In this document: in pieces, positions 1 to 9,949 of the stretch
Layout of the letters: each line of letters opens with the position of its first letter
Numbering within the stretch: position 1 is the stretch's first letter
NCBI RefSeq assembly: GCF_030704535.1
Contig: NC_081822.1
Coordinates: 32,037,501 to 32,101,500, forward strand
Direction of reading: 5' to 3'
DNA from: Vitis vinifera
Taxonomy: Eukaryota > Streptophyta > Magnoliopsida > Vitales > Vitaceae
Length of the DNA: 64,000 nucleotides
Notes under the pieces: generated by a model
Told to the model about the DNA's origin: nothing
Seen by the model: the letters and a program-made list of their open reading frames with translations, nothing else
Database searches by the model: none
Translations under genes and position numbers: made by a program

Positions 1-760
1 AGTGATAAACATAAAGAATACAAGTGCTTTCATCCGTCAAGCAAGAAGTTTTTTATCTCGCCATGTGGTTTTTGATGAACTTTTTTTCCTTATAAAAACA
101 CTCAGAACCAAAGCATTGTACCACCTACATCTCATTTCATAAGCATTTTTTACTCATGGTTGCCTCATACTAACTCCCCTCACAATGTTGCAATTGAATC
201 CCAAACATTAACCCCACCATGTACAAGTTCTCTACCTGCAATACCATTACTCACTTCAGTTTCTAACTCTGTCGCAGGTTCCTCCTCAAACGTGCATGAA
301 AGTTAACAACTCGGGACTACACATGAGACCGATGTGTTGCAACCCTCCACAAATGAAACATCACAACCTAAGACTAATGTGTTACCTCCCTTGCAGGTTG
401 AATTGTCTGAGCAATCATTCAACACTCCACATAATGACATCGAACCAAATCAACTCGACTTGCAATCCCAAACTCATCAAAAGCAACCACCACAACCACA
501 ACTAGCACCTTATATGATCACTCGATCTCAAAGAGGAATCATTAAACCCAATCCAAATTATGCCTTGACTTCCACCACCAACTCAACCAGTATCCCTCGT
601 GAACCTCACAACATACGAGCTGCTCTAGCTCATCCAGGATGGAAAACAGCAATAGATGAAGAACTCGAAGCCTTGCATACAAATAAAACTTGGGTGCTTG
701 TTCCACGCACCTCAGACATGCATGTTATTGGTTCAAAATGGGTATTGGATAAAATGCAAA
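1..760 (+). pseudogene. Ty1/copia pol fragment (integrase tail to start of reverse transcriptase)
   Basis: Broken copia polyprotein remnant. Near 55-90 one frame reads SRHVVFDELF, the usual copia sequence after the integrase core, but it is out of frame with the upstream KHKEYKCFHPSSKK, so a frameshift separates them. From 334 an open frame carries a hydrophilic linker, then MITRSQRGIIKPNPNYALT and DEELEALHTNKTWVLVPR and HVIGSKWV, the characteristic lead-in to the copia reverse transcriptase. Homology stops at about 760, before any catalytic motif, so the fragment is truncated on both sides (by the window edge on the left). No LTR is recognisable. It is a dead relic. Confidence 0.75.
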
Positions 761-857
761 TCTATTTCAATGTATGTAGAGCAAGTATGGGAGACTGGAT
801 TAGCGGCAAACATAGTAGCACCTTCATTGTTGCACCAAATTAGTGGGTCAACCAGTG

Positions 858-1278
858 GCGGCCTTTCCGGTTTGGTCCTCACATTTGACTGGGACATCCA
901 TCGAACTGTTCGCGAACCGCCGCCTGAACCATCTATTGAGTCAGGCGGTGCTTAGCTTGAATGGTTCAAAGCCCACCCCCTTTGCTACTTTTTTTTTGGC
1001 AAAAAATTGCCCAAAATGAAAGCCCAACTCATGACCCACTAGCCCATTTGCTACTCGCGGCCTTTTTGGTCTGGTCTTCACATTTGACCTGGACACCCAT
1101 CAAACCGTTTGCGAACCACCACCTGAACCGACTATTGAGCTGGGTGGTGCTTAGCCCGAACGGTTCAAAGCCCACCCCCCTTTGCTACCTTTTTTTTTTT
1201 GGCAAAAGACGACCCAAAATGCAAGCACAATCCCCACACCCCACCAACAAGTGCAAGCCCAACCTCACGACCCACTAG
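858..1278. repeat. Two-copy tandem repeat, about 200-bp unit
   Basis: Unit 1 starts at 858 and unit 2 at 1057, both with gcggccttt. They share the order: a segment with acatttgac, a segment with gcgaacc, a segment with ggttcaaagcccaccc, a T-run, and a segment ending near gacccactag. Copies differ at scattered bases and in T-run length. No coding function is seen; short open frames here are by-products. Probably internal duplication within an unclassified interspersed repeat. Confidence 0.7.
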
Positions 1279-1640
1279 CACATTTTTACCTTGTTGTTGA
1301 ATGAGGCTTTTAATGTCTTTTTTATCTCCCTTAGTTTTCGATGTGGGATAACTGAATGAATATTTTAAAGAAAAATTACATTTATAACTACATGAAAAGA
1401 GTTGAACCTCATACCCCAGGTTAAAGCAAAGTTGGTGGCACCACTCTACTACGCCCCATTTTTCTTTAACATTGATTAAAAAAAAACAAATAAATTGCAT
1501 ATGTTATTTCAAAAAAATAATATAAATAATATATATTAATAAAATATGAATAATATATTTATGACGTCACCAGTTCAACTGCTGTTCAACCACCGGTTCG
1601 ACCGTTGAACCGTGAACCAATAACTTTTTCGATTCAATGA
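1279..1640. repeat. Unclassified repetitive DNA with a GGTTCAAC-type inverted motif
   Basis: No gene seen. The stretch 1570-1620 is a mirror-like cluster of gttcaac, ggttcg and gttgaacc motifs that can fold on itself; such motifs are common at ends of plant repeats. The sequence gatgtgggata lies at 1340. It may belong to the same repeat as the tandem units just upstream, but no termini or target duplication could be defined. Confidence 0.35.
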
Positions 1641-2115
1641 CTAGTTCGGTTTTTAAAACATTGATTAGAATGGTAGATTTAAATGAGATGAAATCTACTA
1701 GTGGGCATATTTTTACCCTTAGAGGAGGTGTAGTTGCTTCGAAGTCTACTAAGCAAATAGGCATTACTGAGCCTACTATGAAGGTTAAATTTATTACCTT
1801 AGGTAAGGCAAGTTTTAAGGTTGAGTGGATTAAAAACCTCTTAGCAAATATCCTTTTATAAATGAAACTAGTACCACCTATATTTATGCATTGTGATAGT
1901 CAAGTTGCAATAGTCAATGTTGAAAACAAGATATATACTGGAAAAATAAACATATATGCCTAAGGCACAATAGTATTCAACAACTAGTTGAGAAAAAGAT
2001 CATATCCATAGATTTCATGAGATCAAAGTTGAATTTGGTTAATCCTCTTCTAAAATCACCAAATAGAAAATTAGTGGAAGAAACATCAAGGAGGGATGAG
2101 GCTTATGCCTAATAT
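1640..2115 (+). pseudogene. Ty1/copia RNase H fragment
   Basis: Decayed C-terminal end of a copia polyprotein. The frame from 1637 reads NEMKSTSGHIFTLRGGVVAS and then a degraded TKQIG...TEPTMKVKFI, matching the copia RNase H layout (KSTSGYIF...; ...STMEAEF). Further down, HCDSQ is encoded at about 1890 and a region resembling the GKSRHI...HN block follows at about 1940-1970, interrupted by stop codons and frame changes. The catalytic acidic residue of the EAEF motif is replaced (KVKF), so even the open part would be inactive. No LTR pair is found. Confidence 0.7.
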
Positions 2116-2315
2116 AAAGTTATGAGCAATGATAACCCAACTTACATGAATAGAGATCCTAGTAAGTAGGCTCATATGGATAGTAATCAGTTACTTGTTG
2201 ACTATGTTGTACACCATTAGTTATTTATATACAAGAGTTCATCCTATGATGTATGAATGATGCATATTTTGTAACATTTGAGAATGAGTACATACTCTTA
2301 ATGAGTACCATATCT

Positions 2316-2400
2316 CTTATGAGTGGTGTTGTGGACCTACATTTTTCATGTGTGCCCCCACTCATCGACGAAACTCGCTTTTTAATGGTGAAATATATCA
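2316..2400 (-). repeat. Terminal motif of a long-LTR repeat family (copy 1)
   Basis: The segment with tgtggacctacatttttc followed by cgcccccactc-like and actcgctttttaatgg matches, with changes, the left end of the element at 38476 and, on the opposite strand, the segment at 26930-27031. Only the terminal part of the family is present. It lies between two copia relics and has no coding content. Confidence 0.5.
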
Positions 2401-2839
2401 ATGGGTTCTCGAAGCTAAATCTAAGTGGAATCACCATAAATAAGATTTTATTTATATTCATGATGAGTTATGAATTGCCTCTTAAGAGTAACTATCAGTG
2501 TCACATCTTCCGTGGAGTTTAACCTCATTGCTTTATAACCTACACTTTAGTTCCTTTACCTTTATTTTCTATTACTTTCCACAAATTCTCAACTCATTTC
2601 TCACATTATAACCTTTAGAACTTCATTACCTTACCAATTTCTTCATTCTCTTTCACTAATGAGGAAAGCATAATACACTAATCAAACCTTCTTATGACAT
2701 CTTTCCCTAAGTCATATTAGTCTAAATAGGATCTAAAGACAAATTAAGTTTGGATCATTACACTCTTTGATTCTAGAAGATTTATCAACCTATGAATCCT
2801 GTATAGAAGGTAAAATAATGAAGACACCCTTTGTTGTTA

Positions 2840-3330
2840 AAGGACTAAGAGCCAAATAATATTGTTTGAAGTTGGTGCATACTAATGTGTGTGGGTCTTT
2901 TAATGTACATTCATGTGAAGTGAATGAATATTTCATCACCTATACTAATAATTAATCTTAGTATGGTTATGTTTACTTTATGTATAGAAAAAATCTTAGT
3001 ATGGTTATGTTCAAGGAATTTAAGGTGGAATACAAAAAATGATTAGGTAAACATCTCCAGGCACTTCGATCAAATTAAGATGGTGAGGATATGTCGAGTG
3101 AGTTTGATTCTTTCTTAAAGGAGTATGAGATTATATATCAATTAAGTGTTGTTACAAATCTATAGACTCCATAACATAATGGAGTAGTGGAAAAAAGACA
3201 TTGAACTCTAATGGACATGGTGAGATCAATGATAAATTTCTTAACACTCCCTACATCCTTTTGGGAATCTGTCTTAGAAACTGTAGAATATCTTTTTAAC
3301 CTAGTTCATTCTTAATCAATACATTTGGCC
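2840..3330 (+). pseudogene. Ty1/copia integrase fragment, heavily decayed
   Basis: Translation in shifting frames gives LVHTNVCGSF at about 2873, a mangled YFITYTNN, a segment equivalent to the SEF...Y region near 3090, and NGVVEKRH at about 3180 followed by TLMDMVRSM and SFWESVLETVEYLFN. These are the DDE-integrase landmarks of copia elements in their normal order. Several stop codons and at least two frameshifts are present, and the conserved aspartate of the VHTD motif is changed to N. Same orientation as the reverse-transcriptase scrap at 3838, so the two probably come from one element. Confidence 0.65.
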
Positions 3331-3837
3331 TCCATAAAAATGTGAACAAGACGTAAGTATAATTTACACCATGTTTGCATATGAGGGTGTCTAACACATG
3401 TGCTGAAGCCAAAGGTAACTAAGTTGGAATCAAGGTTAGAAGTTTATTTGTTTGTAAGATATCCAAAAGGAACAAAGGGTTACTAATTTTACAGGTAGGT
3501 CAACCAAAAAGTATTTGTTAGTACAAATGTAAATTTTTAAAAGAAGACTATATGATAAATAATAAGTTTAGAAATGATGTTGATTAGAGAGCTCTAGAAG
3601 ATAGTCTCATAATATTGTAGGATATTATGGATCCAATAATACCTCCACTTATCATTCCTAATAGCACTATTACATGAGTGTCTTGTCATAGTGGAAGGGT
3701 TGTTTCGCAACCAAACTAATTTTATGTATTTACAAGAGTCCTTTTTGACAATTCTAGTAGAACATGAGATCAATCTCATAGATTATGATGAAGGCTTGAG
3801 TGATGTGGATGCTCATATATGGAAATGAGCTATGGAG

Positions 3838-4190
3838 GGATAGTTAAAATTTATGCATTTTAATAAAAGTTTGGAAACTTGTAGAAACACCTGAAGGGAT
3901 AGAACCCATAGGGTGCAAGTGGGTCTACATGGGAAAGAAAGGAATAGATGGAAAAGTTGAGATGTATAAAGCTAGGCTTATAATAAAGGGTTATAGTCAG
4001 AAACCTAGCTTGGACTATAAGAAGGCCTTTTCGTTGGTAACCATACTCAAGTCCATCACAATGCTCTTGTCTATTATGGCACATCTCGATTTTGAAACAT
4101 GACAGATAGATGTCAAGACAACATTCTCGAATATGCTCAATGAAAGATATCCAATGCCAACCACCTAAAGAATAAAGAAGGAATGTGTTT
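3838..4190 (+). pseudogene. Ty1/copia reverse transcriptase N-terminal fragment
   Basis: One frame, with stops, reads EGIEPIGCKWVYMGKKGIDG, VEMYKARLIIKGYSQK, then LKSITMLLSIMAHLDFE and a degraded QIDVKTTFSN. This is the first third of a copia reverse transcriptase (compare GCKWVYK, YKARLVAKG, QMDVKTAFLNG). It breaks off before the YVDD motif. The ACC/AAC region after 4150 no longer aligns. Likely the continuation of the integrase fragment at 2840-3330, with the intervening linker lost or unrecognisable. Confidence 0.65.
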
Positions 4191-4637
4191 AAAATTTGTT
4201 TTGTCTAGCCACCTTCCTCTTGCAATTTTATACGTCCTTCACACTAATCAAGAAAGTTGGGGGCCCAAATATCCTAGCCTAGTACCATAATATTACTGGA
4301 AAAGAAATCAATTATAGATTCTTTCATATTTTCTAATATGGAGTGGTTTCCATATGTGCCAAATAGTCTTTTGTTGCTAGACTTCAGTCCTTTAATGAAA
4401 TCAAGATTTATAATTTTGAAATTATATTAGTAATAATGAAAGTACAAGACTGGATATGCTATTTTCAATAGCAAAATAAATACTAAAATTAGGGAAAGAA
4501 GATTTAAATAATTATAAATTTTCATGAAATCTTCATAAGCAGTAGCAAAGAGGAAAGTAAAGTTGTTATGGAAGAAAATATGGATAAAAGATAACCAAGA
4601 ACCTTATTTAAGATGAATATTGTTGCAAAATAGTATA
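4191..4637. other. AT-rich intergenic stretch
   Basis: No gene, RNA or repeat structure could be supported. Short degenerate copia-like remains may continue here but no motif is readable. Confidence 0.4.
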
Positions 4638-5086
4638 TGGAGAAAATTCACTTGGAGTTATTTCTAATTGGCATCGCTATTCAAATTTTGTAAATCAGTA
4701 TTACTATTAATTTTCAATTTTATTAAGTATATGAAATAATTAACTTTCAACAAAGGTGGAAAGGAAAATAACCTATGTACTTTACACTTCACTTGAGCAA
4801 GTGGGAACCACCTATTGACTAAAATATTCAGCAACTTGTCTACTTTAATCAATTTGTACAATGACAACAAAGAAAATTCTTAACTTGGTCGGGCGTCTAC
4901 TTTAAAGCTTTTTCACTAGAACCACTTTGGAAAAAGAAATATTTGGCTTTTGAAAAAGCGAGAACATGCAAGATTATGCTAGATTGAAAGATAGTGTTCT
5001 CTTTAATGGTCACACTGAAATAAGTGTTCATTTGGACAAGGTATTCATTTGTTTACCAAAGGGGAGTTGATTAAGATAAGCATATC
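4638..5086. repeat. 449-bp direct repeat, left copy, flanking a copia element
   Basis: Starts tggagaaaattcacttgg and ends gataagcatatc exactly where the 5' LTR of the copia element begins. The right copy is 9074-9522. By eye the two differ at one position (tggaaaaag against tgaaaaaag near 4931/9367). The short open frame inside it, present in both copies, shows no gene features. Confidence 0.93.
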
Positions 5087-5331
5087 TGTTGAGATATTAT
5101 GATATATTCTAGGAAAGTAGATATTATGATATATGTTGAGATATTATGATATATTCTAGGAAAGTAGATATTATGATATATTCTAGGAAAGTAGTTGCTA
5201 TTGTTTGGGATTGTTTCCTAAACTCACGGTTTTCCCTTAATTAGGTTTGCTTGATGTACTATATATTTACTGGATGAATATCAATTAGGGTTAAGCTTTG
5301 ACCCTTTAATCACACTTTACATGGTATCAGA
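5087..5331 (+). repeat. 5' LTR of the copia element
   Basis: Begins TGTTGAG and ends ...CACTTTACA. The U3 part holds three partial repeats of gatattatgatatattctag followed by gaaagtag, which could act as repeated promoter elements (inference). A TATA-like actatatattt lies at about 5255. Confidence 0.92.
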
Positions 5332-5343
5332 GCGCTGACATGC
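5332..5343 (+). other. Primer-binding site
   Basis: tggtatcagagc directly follows the 5' LTR; this is the standard plant copia site complementary to the 3' end of initiator methionine tRNA. Confidence 0.93.
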
Positions 5344-5358
5344 ACACACAATAAAACA

Positions 5359-8300
5359 ATGGCCGGCGACAATGAACAACCACCATTGCCGCCACCTAAA
5401 AGGGAGATGAATTCACCTTTTTTGCCCGAACAATGGAAAGCTCTTGCGGGCTTAATTGGTAATGCTCAAGTTCCGGATGACAGGTTGAAGGGTAAGTTTG
5501 ACACGAAGTCATGGATCATTGACACCGGGGCAACTCATCACATGACCGGTGATTTATCTTGGTTATTTGATACTATAGCGTTGTTTGAGTGTCCGGTTGG
5601 CCTTCCTAATGGTGAATCTGTTGTTGCGACCCAATCCGGTTCCGTTCGTTTGTCGAATAACATCACTCTTCAAAACGTTCTTTATGTGCTGAAACTCAAT
5701 TGCAATTTACTTTCGGTTTCACAATTGACTGATGACTTACATTGTATTGTCCAATTTAATTCTTATATGTGTGCTATACAGGACCACACCAGGGAACTGA
5801 TTGGAACGGGAGTTAGGCGAGATGGACTTTACTACTTCGGTGGAGCTAAAGGTGATTCGGTACAACATGTTTCTGTCCACAACGCAACATCCACTTTAGA
5901 GTTGTGGCACAAAAGGATGGGACATCCTTCAGAGAAAGTAGTGAAGTTACTTCCTCCAGTTAGCAATCTTAAGGGTAGTTTAAACAAAGCTTGTGAAATA
6001 TGTTTTCGTGCTAAGCATCCTAGAGACAAATTTCCTTTAAGTGACAATAAGGCAACTAGAATTTTTGAGAAAATACATTGTGATTTGTGGGGCTCTTATA
6101 AACATGTCTCTTCTTGTGGAGCTCGTTATTTTTTAACTATTGTTGATGATTTCTCAAGAGCTGTGTGGATTTATTTGTTGGTCGATAAAACAGAAGTTTT
6201 TCGGATGTTTATGTCTTTTATTGCAATGGTAGATCGACAATTTTCTCAAACAGTGAAAGTTGTTCAAAGTGATAATGGTACGGAATTTAAGTGCCTACTT
6301 GACTATTTTTCTGCAACTGGCATTTTATTCCAAACTTCTTGTGTGGGAACTCCGCAACAAAATGGGAGGGTTGAGAGAAAACACAAGCATATTTTAAATG
6401 TGGGGCGGGCATTACGCTTTCAAGCAAATTTGCCTATTTATTTTTGGGGCGAAAGTGTTCTTGTCGCTGCTCATTTAATAAACCGCACTCCCTCTCCTTT
6501 GTTACACAATAAAACACCTTTTGAAATCCTATTTGGCACCCCTCCTTCATATGCGGCAATTCACACCTTTGGTTGTCTTAGTTTTGCTCATGATCAAAAA
6601 TCCAAAGGTGACAAATTTGCAAGTAGAAGTAGAAAATGTGTGTTTTTGGGTTACCCGTTTGGAAAGAAGGGGTGGAAGTTGTTTGATTTGGACACCAAGG
6701 AATTATTTGTTTCTCGTGATGTCAAGTTTATTGAGGATGTTATTCCGTTTGGTAACCCGGGTGCTGTGAATATTATTCCGGAAAACATTGTGCCTACGGT
6801 AAATGTTGAAATTGATAGTGATTTTGCTGATTTTGTCGATGATGATGCTGATTTGCCTAACCCACAAGCCCAAACACAAAATCCCAACCTCATCCAACCT
6901 GAACCCCAAGCCCACCAAGATCAGGTGCCCCATTTTGATGCCGATCTAGATCTGGGCTTGAGGGAGGGTGGGCCGGCCCACACCGAGGCTTCTTCAGCTA
7001 CTCTTTCACCTGGGCCGGAAATTGTTCCCACTGTTGGGCTTGATTCACTTAGGCTTGACAATACAAGCAATGGGCAGTCTGCTCCTATGGGAAAGGGAAT
7101 GAGGGATAAATTTCCTTCGGTTCTATTACGAGATTTTGTTACTCATACGATGGTTGCTGAAAGTCCATCTCCCGCCACTCCGTCTCCACAGCATCCCTCA
7201 GGTACTCCTTATCCCATAGCACATTATATAAATTGTGACAATTTTTCTGTACATTATCGAAAGTTTCTTGCAGCTATTATTTCGAGCAATGATCCTAAGT
7301 CATTTAAAGAGGCTATGAAAGATGTCGGTTGGCAAAAGTCAATGCATGAGGAGATTCGGGCTTTGGAGGAAAATGGTACGTGGACTCTTGAACCTCTTCC
7401 AAAGGGTAAGCGTGCTTTGGGAAGTCAGTGGGTTTACAGAACCAAGTACTTCTCAAACGGTGATATTGAAAGGCTCAAATCCAGATTAGTAGTTTTGGGG
7501 AATCATCAAGAAGCCGGTATTGATTATCATGAGACATTTTCTCCAGTTGCCAAAATGACTACGGTGCGTGCTTTCTTGGCTATTGCGGCTTCGAAAAATT
7601 GGGAACTTCATCAGATGGATGTTCACAATGCCTTTTTGCATGGAGATCTTGAGGAGGAAGTGTATATGAAGCTACCCCCAGGATTTGAGCGTTCCGATCC
7701 GAACTTGGTTTGCAGGTTACGGAAATCACTTTATAGGTTGAAACAGGCTCCGAGATGTTGGTTTGCCAAGTTGGTCATGGCTATTAAAGGATATGGTTTC
7801 TTACAATCCTACTCTGATTATTCTCTTTTTACTTACACTAAGGGCAATGTTCAAATAAATGTGCTAGTGTATGTCGACGATCTTATTATCTCTGGGAATG
7901 ATTCCGCTGCACTTAAGACCTTTAAAGCCTATCTCAGTGATTGTTTTAAGATGAAAGATCTTGGTGTTTTGAAGTATTTCCTCGGAATCGAGGTGGCCAG
8001 GAGTTCGGCTGGTTTGTTCTTGTGTCAACGCAAGTACACACTTGACATTGTATCGGAGGCCGGATTACTGGGAGCCAAGCCGTGTGGCTTCCCGATCGAG
8101 CACAATCACAGATTAGGACTCGCAAATGGGGAGCTGTTGTCGAACCCTGAGTCCTATCGCAGATTAGTAGGTCGACTCATTTATCTGGCAGTGACCCGTC
8201 CAGATTTGGCCTACTCGGTTCATATATTGTCTCAATTTATGCAGGAGCCTAGAATTAAGCATTGGGAAGCGGCTTTGAGAGTCGTTCGTTATTTGAAAGG

Positions 8301-8826
8301 TACTCCGGGTCAGGGTATCTTGTTACGTGCAGATAGTGATCTGTCCCTGCAGGGTTGGTGTGATTCTGATTGGGCAGCTTGTCCAGTCACTAGACGCTCT
8401 TTGTCCGGATGGCTTGTGTTTCTTGGGCAATCTCCTATTTCTTGGAAGACAAAGAAGCAACACACAGTTTCCCGCTCGTCTGCAGAAGCGGAATACCGAG
8501 CTATGGCAGCAGTTACTTGTGAGCTCAAATGGTTGAAGGGGTTGCTTCTGAGCTTGGGTGTGCACCACCCAAAGGCAATCAAGCTCTTTTGTGATAGTCA
8601 GTCAGCCCTTCATATGGCCAAAAATCCAGTATTTCATGAACGCACCAAACACATTGAGGTTGATTGTCACTTTGTTCGGGATGCGATAATAGATGGTTTG
8701 ATTGCTCCGTCATATGTTCCTACCGTTACACAATTGGTGGATATTTTTACAAAGGCTCTTGGAAAGAAACAATTTGATTATCTTCTTGCCAAGTTGGGCA
8801 TTTTTGAACCTCATGCTCCAACTTGA
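5359..8826 (+). CDS. Copia pol polyprotein, gag-deleted (protease-integrase-RT-RNase H)
   Basis: Encodes the retrotransposon enzymes as one 1155-residue protein. Visible in order: protease active site WIIDTGATHH (Asp55); GAG-pre-integrase LWHKRMGHPSEKV with the following CEICF zinc pair; integrase with CDLWGS, SDNGTEF and NGRVERKHKH (the three acidic catalytic residues); reverse transcriptase with SRLVVLGNHQEAGIDY, MDVHNAFLHGDL and LVYVDDLIISGN; RNase H with CDSDWA, SSAEAEYRAM and FCDSQSALH. Only about 50 residues precede the protease, and the Cys-X2-Cys-X4-His-X4-Cys zinc knuckle is absent, so nearly all of gag (usually several hundred residues) has been removed while the frame stayed open. 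SLYRLKQAPR has R where copia proteins normally have G. The element could move only with Gag supplied by a relative. Confidence 0.93.
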   Translation: MAGDNEQPPLPPPKREMNSPFLPEQWKALAGLIGNAQVPDDRLKGKFDTKSWIIDTGATHHMTGDLSWLFDTIALFECPVGLPNGESVVATQSGSVRLSNNITLQNVLYVLKLNCNLLSVSQLTDDLHCIVQFNSYMCAIQDHTRELIGTGVRRDGLYYFGGAKGDSVQHVSVHNATSTLELWHKRMGHPSEKVVKLLPPVSNLKGSLNKACEICFRAKHPRDKFPLSDNKATRIFEKIHCDLWGSYKHVSSCGARYFLTIVDDFSRAVWIYLLVDKTEVFRMFMSFIAMVDRQFSQTVKVVQSDNGTEFKCLLDYFSATGILFQTSCVGTPQQNGRVERKHKHILNVGRALRFQANLPIYFWGESVLVAAHLINRTPSPLLHNKTPFEILFGTPPSYAAIHTFGCLSFAHDQKSKGDKFASRSRKCVFLGYPFGKKGWKLFDLDTKELFVSRDVKFIEDVIPFGNPGAVNIIPENIVPTVNVEIDSDFADFVDDDADLPNPQAQTQNPNLIQPEPQAHQDQVPHFDADLDLGLREGGPAHTEASSATLSPGPEIVPTVGLDSLRLDNTSNGQSAPMGKGMRDKFPSVLLRDFVTHTMVAESPSPATPSPQHPSGTPYPIAHYINCDNFSVHYRKFLAAIISSNDPKSFKEAMKDVGWQKSMHEEIRALEENGTWTLEPLPKGKRALGSQWVYRTKYFSNGDIERLKSRLVVLGNHQEAGIDYHETFSPVAKMTTVRAFLAIAASKNWELHQMDVHNAFLHGDLEEEVYMKLPPGFERSDPNLVCRLRKSLYRLKQAPRCWFAKLVMAIKGYGFLQSYSDYSLFTYTKGNVQINVLVYVDDLIISGNDSAALKTFKAYLSDCFKMKDLGVLKYFLGIEVARSSAGLFLCQRKYTLDIVSEAGLLGAKPCGFPIEHNHRLGLANGELLSNPESYRRLVGRLIYLAVTRPDLAYSVHILSQFMQEPRIKHWEAALRVVRYLKGTPGQGILLRADSDLSLQGWCDSDWAACPVTRRSLSGWLVFLGQSPISWKTKKQHTVSRSSAEAEYRAMAAVTCELKWLKGLLLSLGVHHPKAIKLFCDSQSALHMAKNPVFHERTKHIEVDCHFVRDAIIDGLIAPSYVPTVTQLVDIFTKALGKKQFDYLLAKLGIFEPHAPT

Positions 8827-8833
8827 GGGAGGG
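8823..8833 (+). other. Polypurine tract
   Basis: ttgagggaggg sits immediately 5' of the 3' LTR, overlapping the end of the reading frame; position and composition fit the plus-strand primer. Confidence 0.8.
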
Positions 8834-9066
8834 TGTTGAGATATTATGATATATTCTAGGAAAGTAGTTATTATGATATATGTTGAGATATTATGATATA
8901 TTCTAGGCAAGTAGATATTATGATATATTCTAGGAAAGTAGTTGCTATTGTTTGGGATTGTTTCCTAAACTCACGGTTTTCCCTTAATTAGGTTTGCTTG
9001 ATGTACTATATATTTACTGGATGAATATCAATTAGGGTTAAGCTTTGACCCTTTAATCACACTTTA
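8834..9066 (+). repeat. 3' LTR of the copia element, terminal CA missing
   Basis: Matches the 5' LTR from TGTTGAG onward with a few differences, but is shorter and stops at ...CACTTTA, where the 5' LTR continues CA. The next 7 bp (tggactt) belong neither to the LTR nor to the duplicated flank. Confidence 0.88.
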
Positions 9067-9073
9067 TGGACTT

Positions 9074-9522
9074 TGGAGAAAATTCACTTGGAGTTATTTC
9101 TAATTGGCATCGCTATTCAAATTTTGTAAATCAGTATTACTATTAATTTTCAATTTTATTAAGTATATGAAATAATTAACTTTCAACAAAGGTGGAAAGG
9201 AAAATAACCTATGTACTTTACACTTCACTTGAGCAAGTGGGAACCACCTATTGACTAAAATATTCAGCAACTTGTCTACTTTAATCAATTTGTACAATGA
9301 CAACAAAGAAAATTCTTAACTTGGTCGGGCGTCTACTTTAAAGCTTTTTCACTAGAACCACTTTGAAAAAAGAAATATTTGGCTTTTGAAAAAGCGAGAA
9401 CATGCAAGATTATGCTAGATTGAAAGATAGTGTTCTCTTTAATGGTCACACTGAAATAAGTGTTCATTTGGACAAGGTATTCATTTGTTTACCAAAGGGG
9501 AGTTGATTAAGATAAGCATATC
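9074..9522. repeat. 449-bp direct repeat, right copy
   Basis: Near-identical to 4638-5086. It begins at tggagaaaattc after a 7-bp filler and continues past gataagcatatc into unique sequence (aaaatactattg), so this copy is joined to the original downstream flank. Confidence 0.93.
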
Positions 9523-9949
9523 AAAATACTATTGTTGCCCTAGGACCCCAGCTGCATAACTTTTTTCTAAACTTTCATCCATTTCTTCTTGTCTCTACAG
9601 GGAAGACTCGGCTTCTAATGTACTCCTGTAAAAGCCAAGGTAAAATGTAATAGAAAAGAGTAATGGAAAATTACATCAAATTGCCTTCCATCGTTCATTT
9701 TTAAAGGGATGCATAAAGCAAATGGAATTGAAAATATGGGCAGCAATGCTGGCTCCACAAATGCAAACGAATATTTTACTTTTGACTGTTGCTCTATGTT
9801 CATAGGAGTTCCATACAAGCTTCATTATTCCTTTACAACCAATGTTAAAATTGCCGAAGAAAGGCAAGCTCAGTCATTGATCAGCATCCAAAAAACTCTT
9901 CTCTTCTCTTTGCCAGCTTTCTTACCCTTTTTGCAAAAACAGTCCAAGA
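9523..9949 (+). promoter_or_regulatory. Presumed promoter and 5' UTR of the TIR-NBS-LRR gene
   Basis: Non-coding stretch between the right 449-bp repeat and the receptor's ATG. It holds a pyrimidine-rich segment at 9570-9600 (tcttcttgtctctacag) that resembles a splice acceptor, so a 5' UTR intron is possible. No unambiguous TATA box was picked out. Confidence 0.4.

Larger units (their letters stand above)
5087..9066 (+). mobile_element. Ty1/copia LTR retrotransposon lacking most of gag
   Basis: LTR retrotransposon in + orientation: 5' LTR 5087-5331, primer-binding site 5332-5343, polyprotein 5359-8826, purine tract 8823-8833, 3' LTR 8834-9066. Domain order protease-integrase-reverse transcriptase-RNase H places it in Ty1/copia; the protein style suggests the Ale/Retrofit group (inference). 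The two LTRs differ at only two substitutions by eye, so insertion is recent. The 3' LTR lacks the terminal CA of the 5' LTR, and instead of a 5-bp target duplication the element is flanked by a 449-bp duplication with 7 bp of filler (tggactt). It sits just upstream of the TIR-NBS-LRR gene in the same orientation. Confidence 0.93.

Noticed and set aside
4664..4870. 68-codon minus-strand open frame, identical at 9100-9306
   Set aside because: It is conserved only because it lies in the 449-bp duplication; no start context, domain or codon signal.
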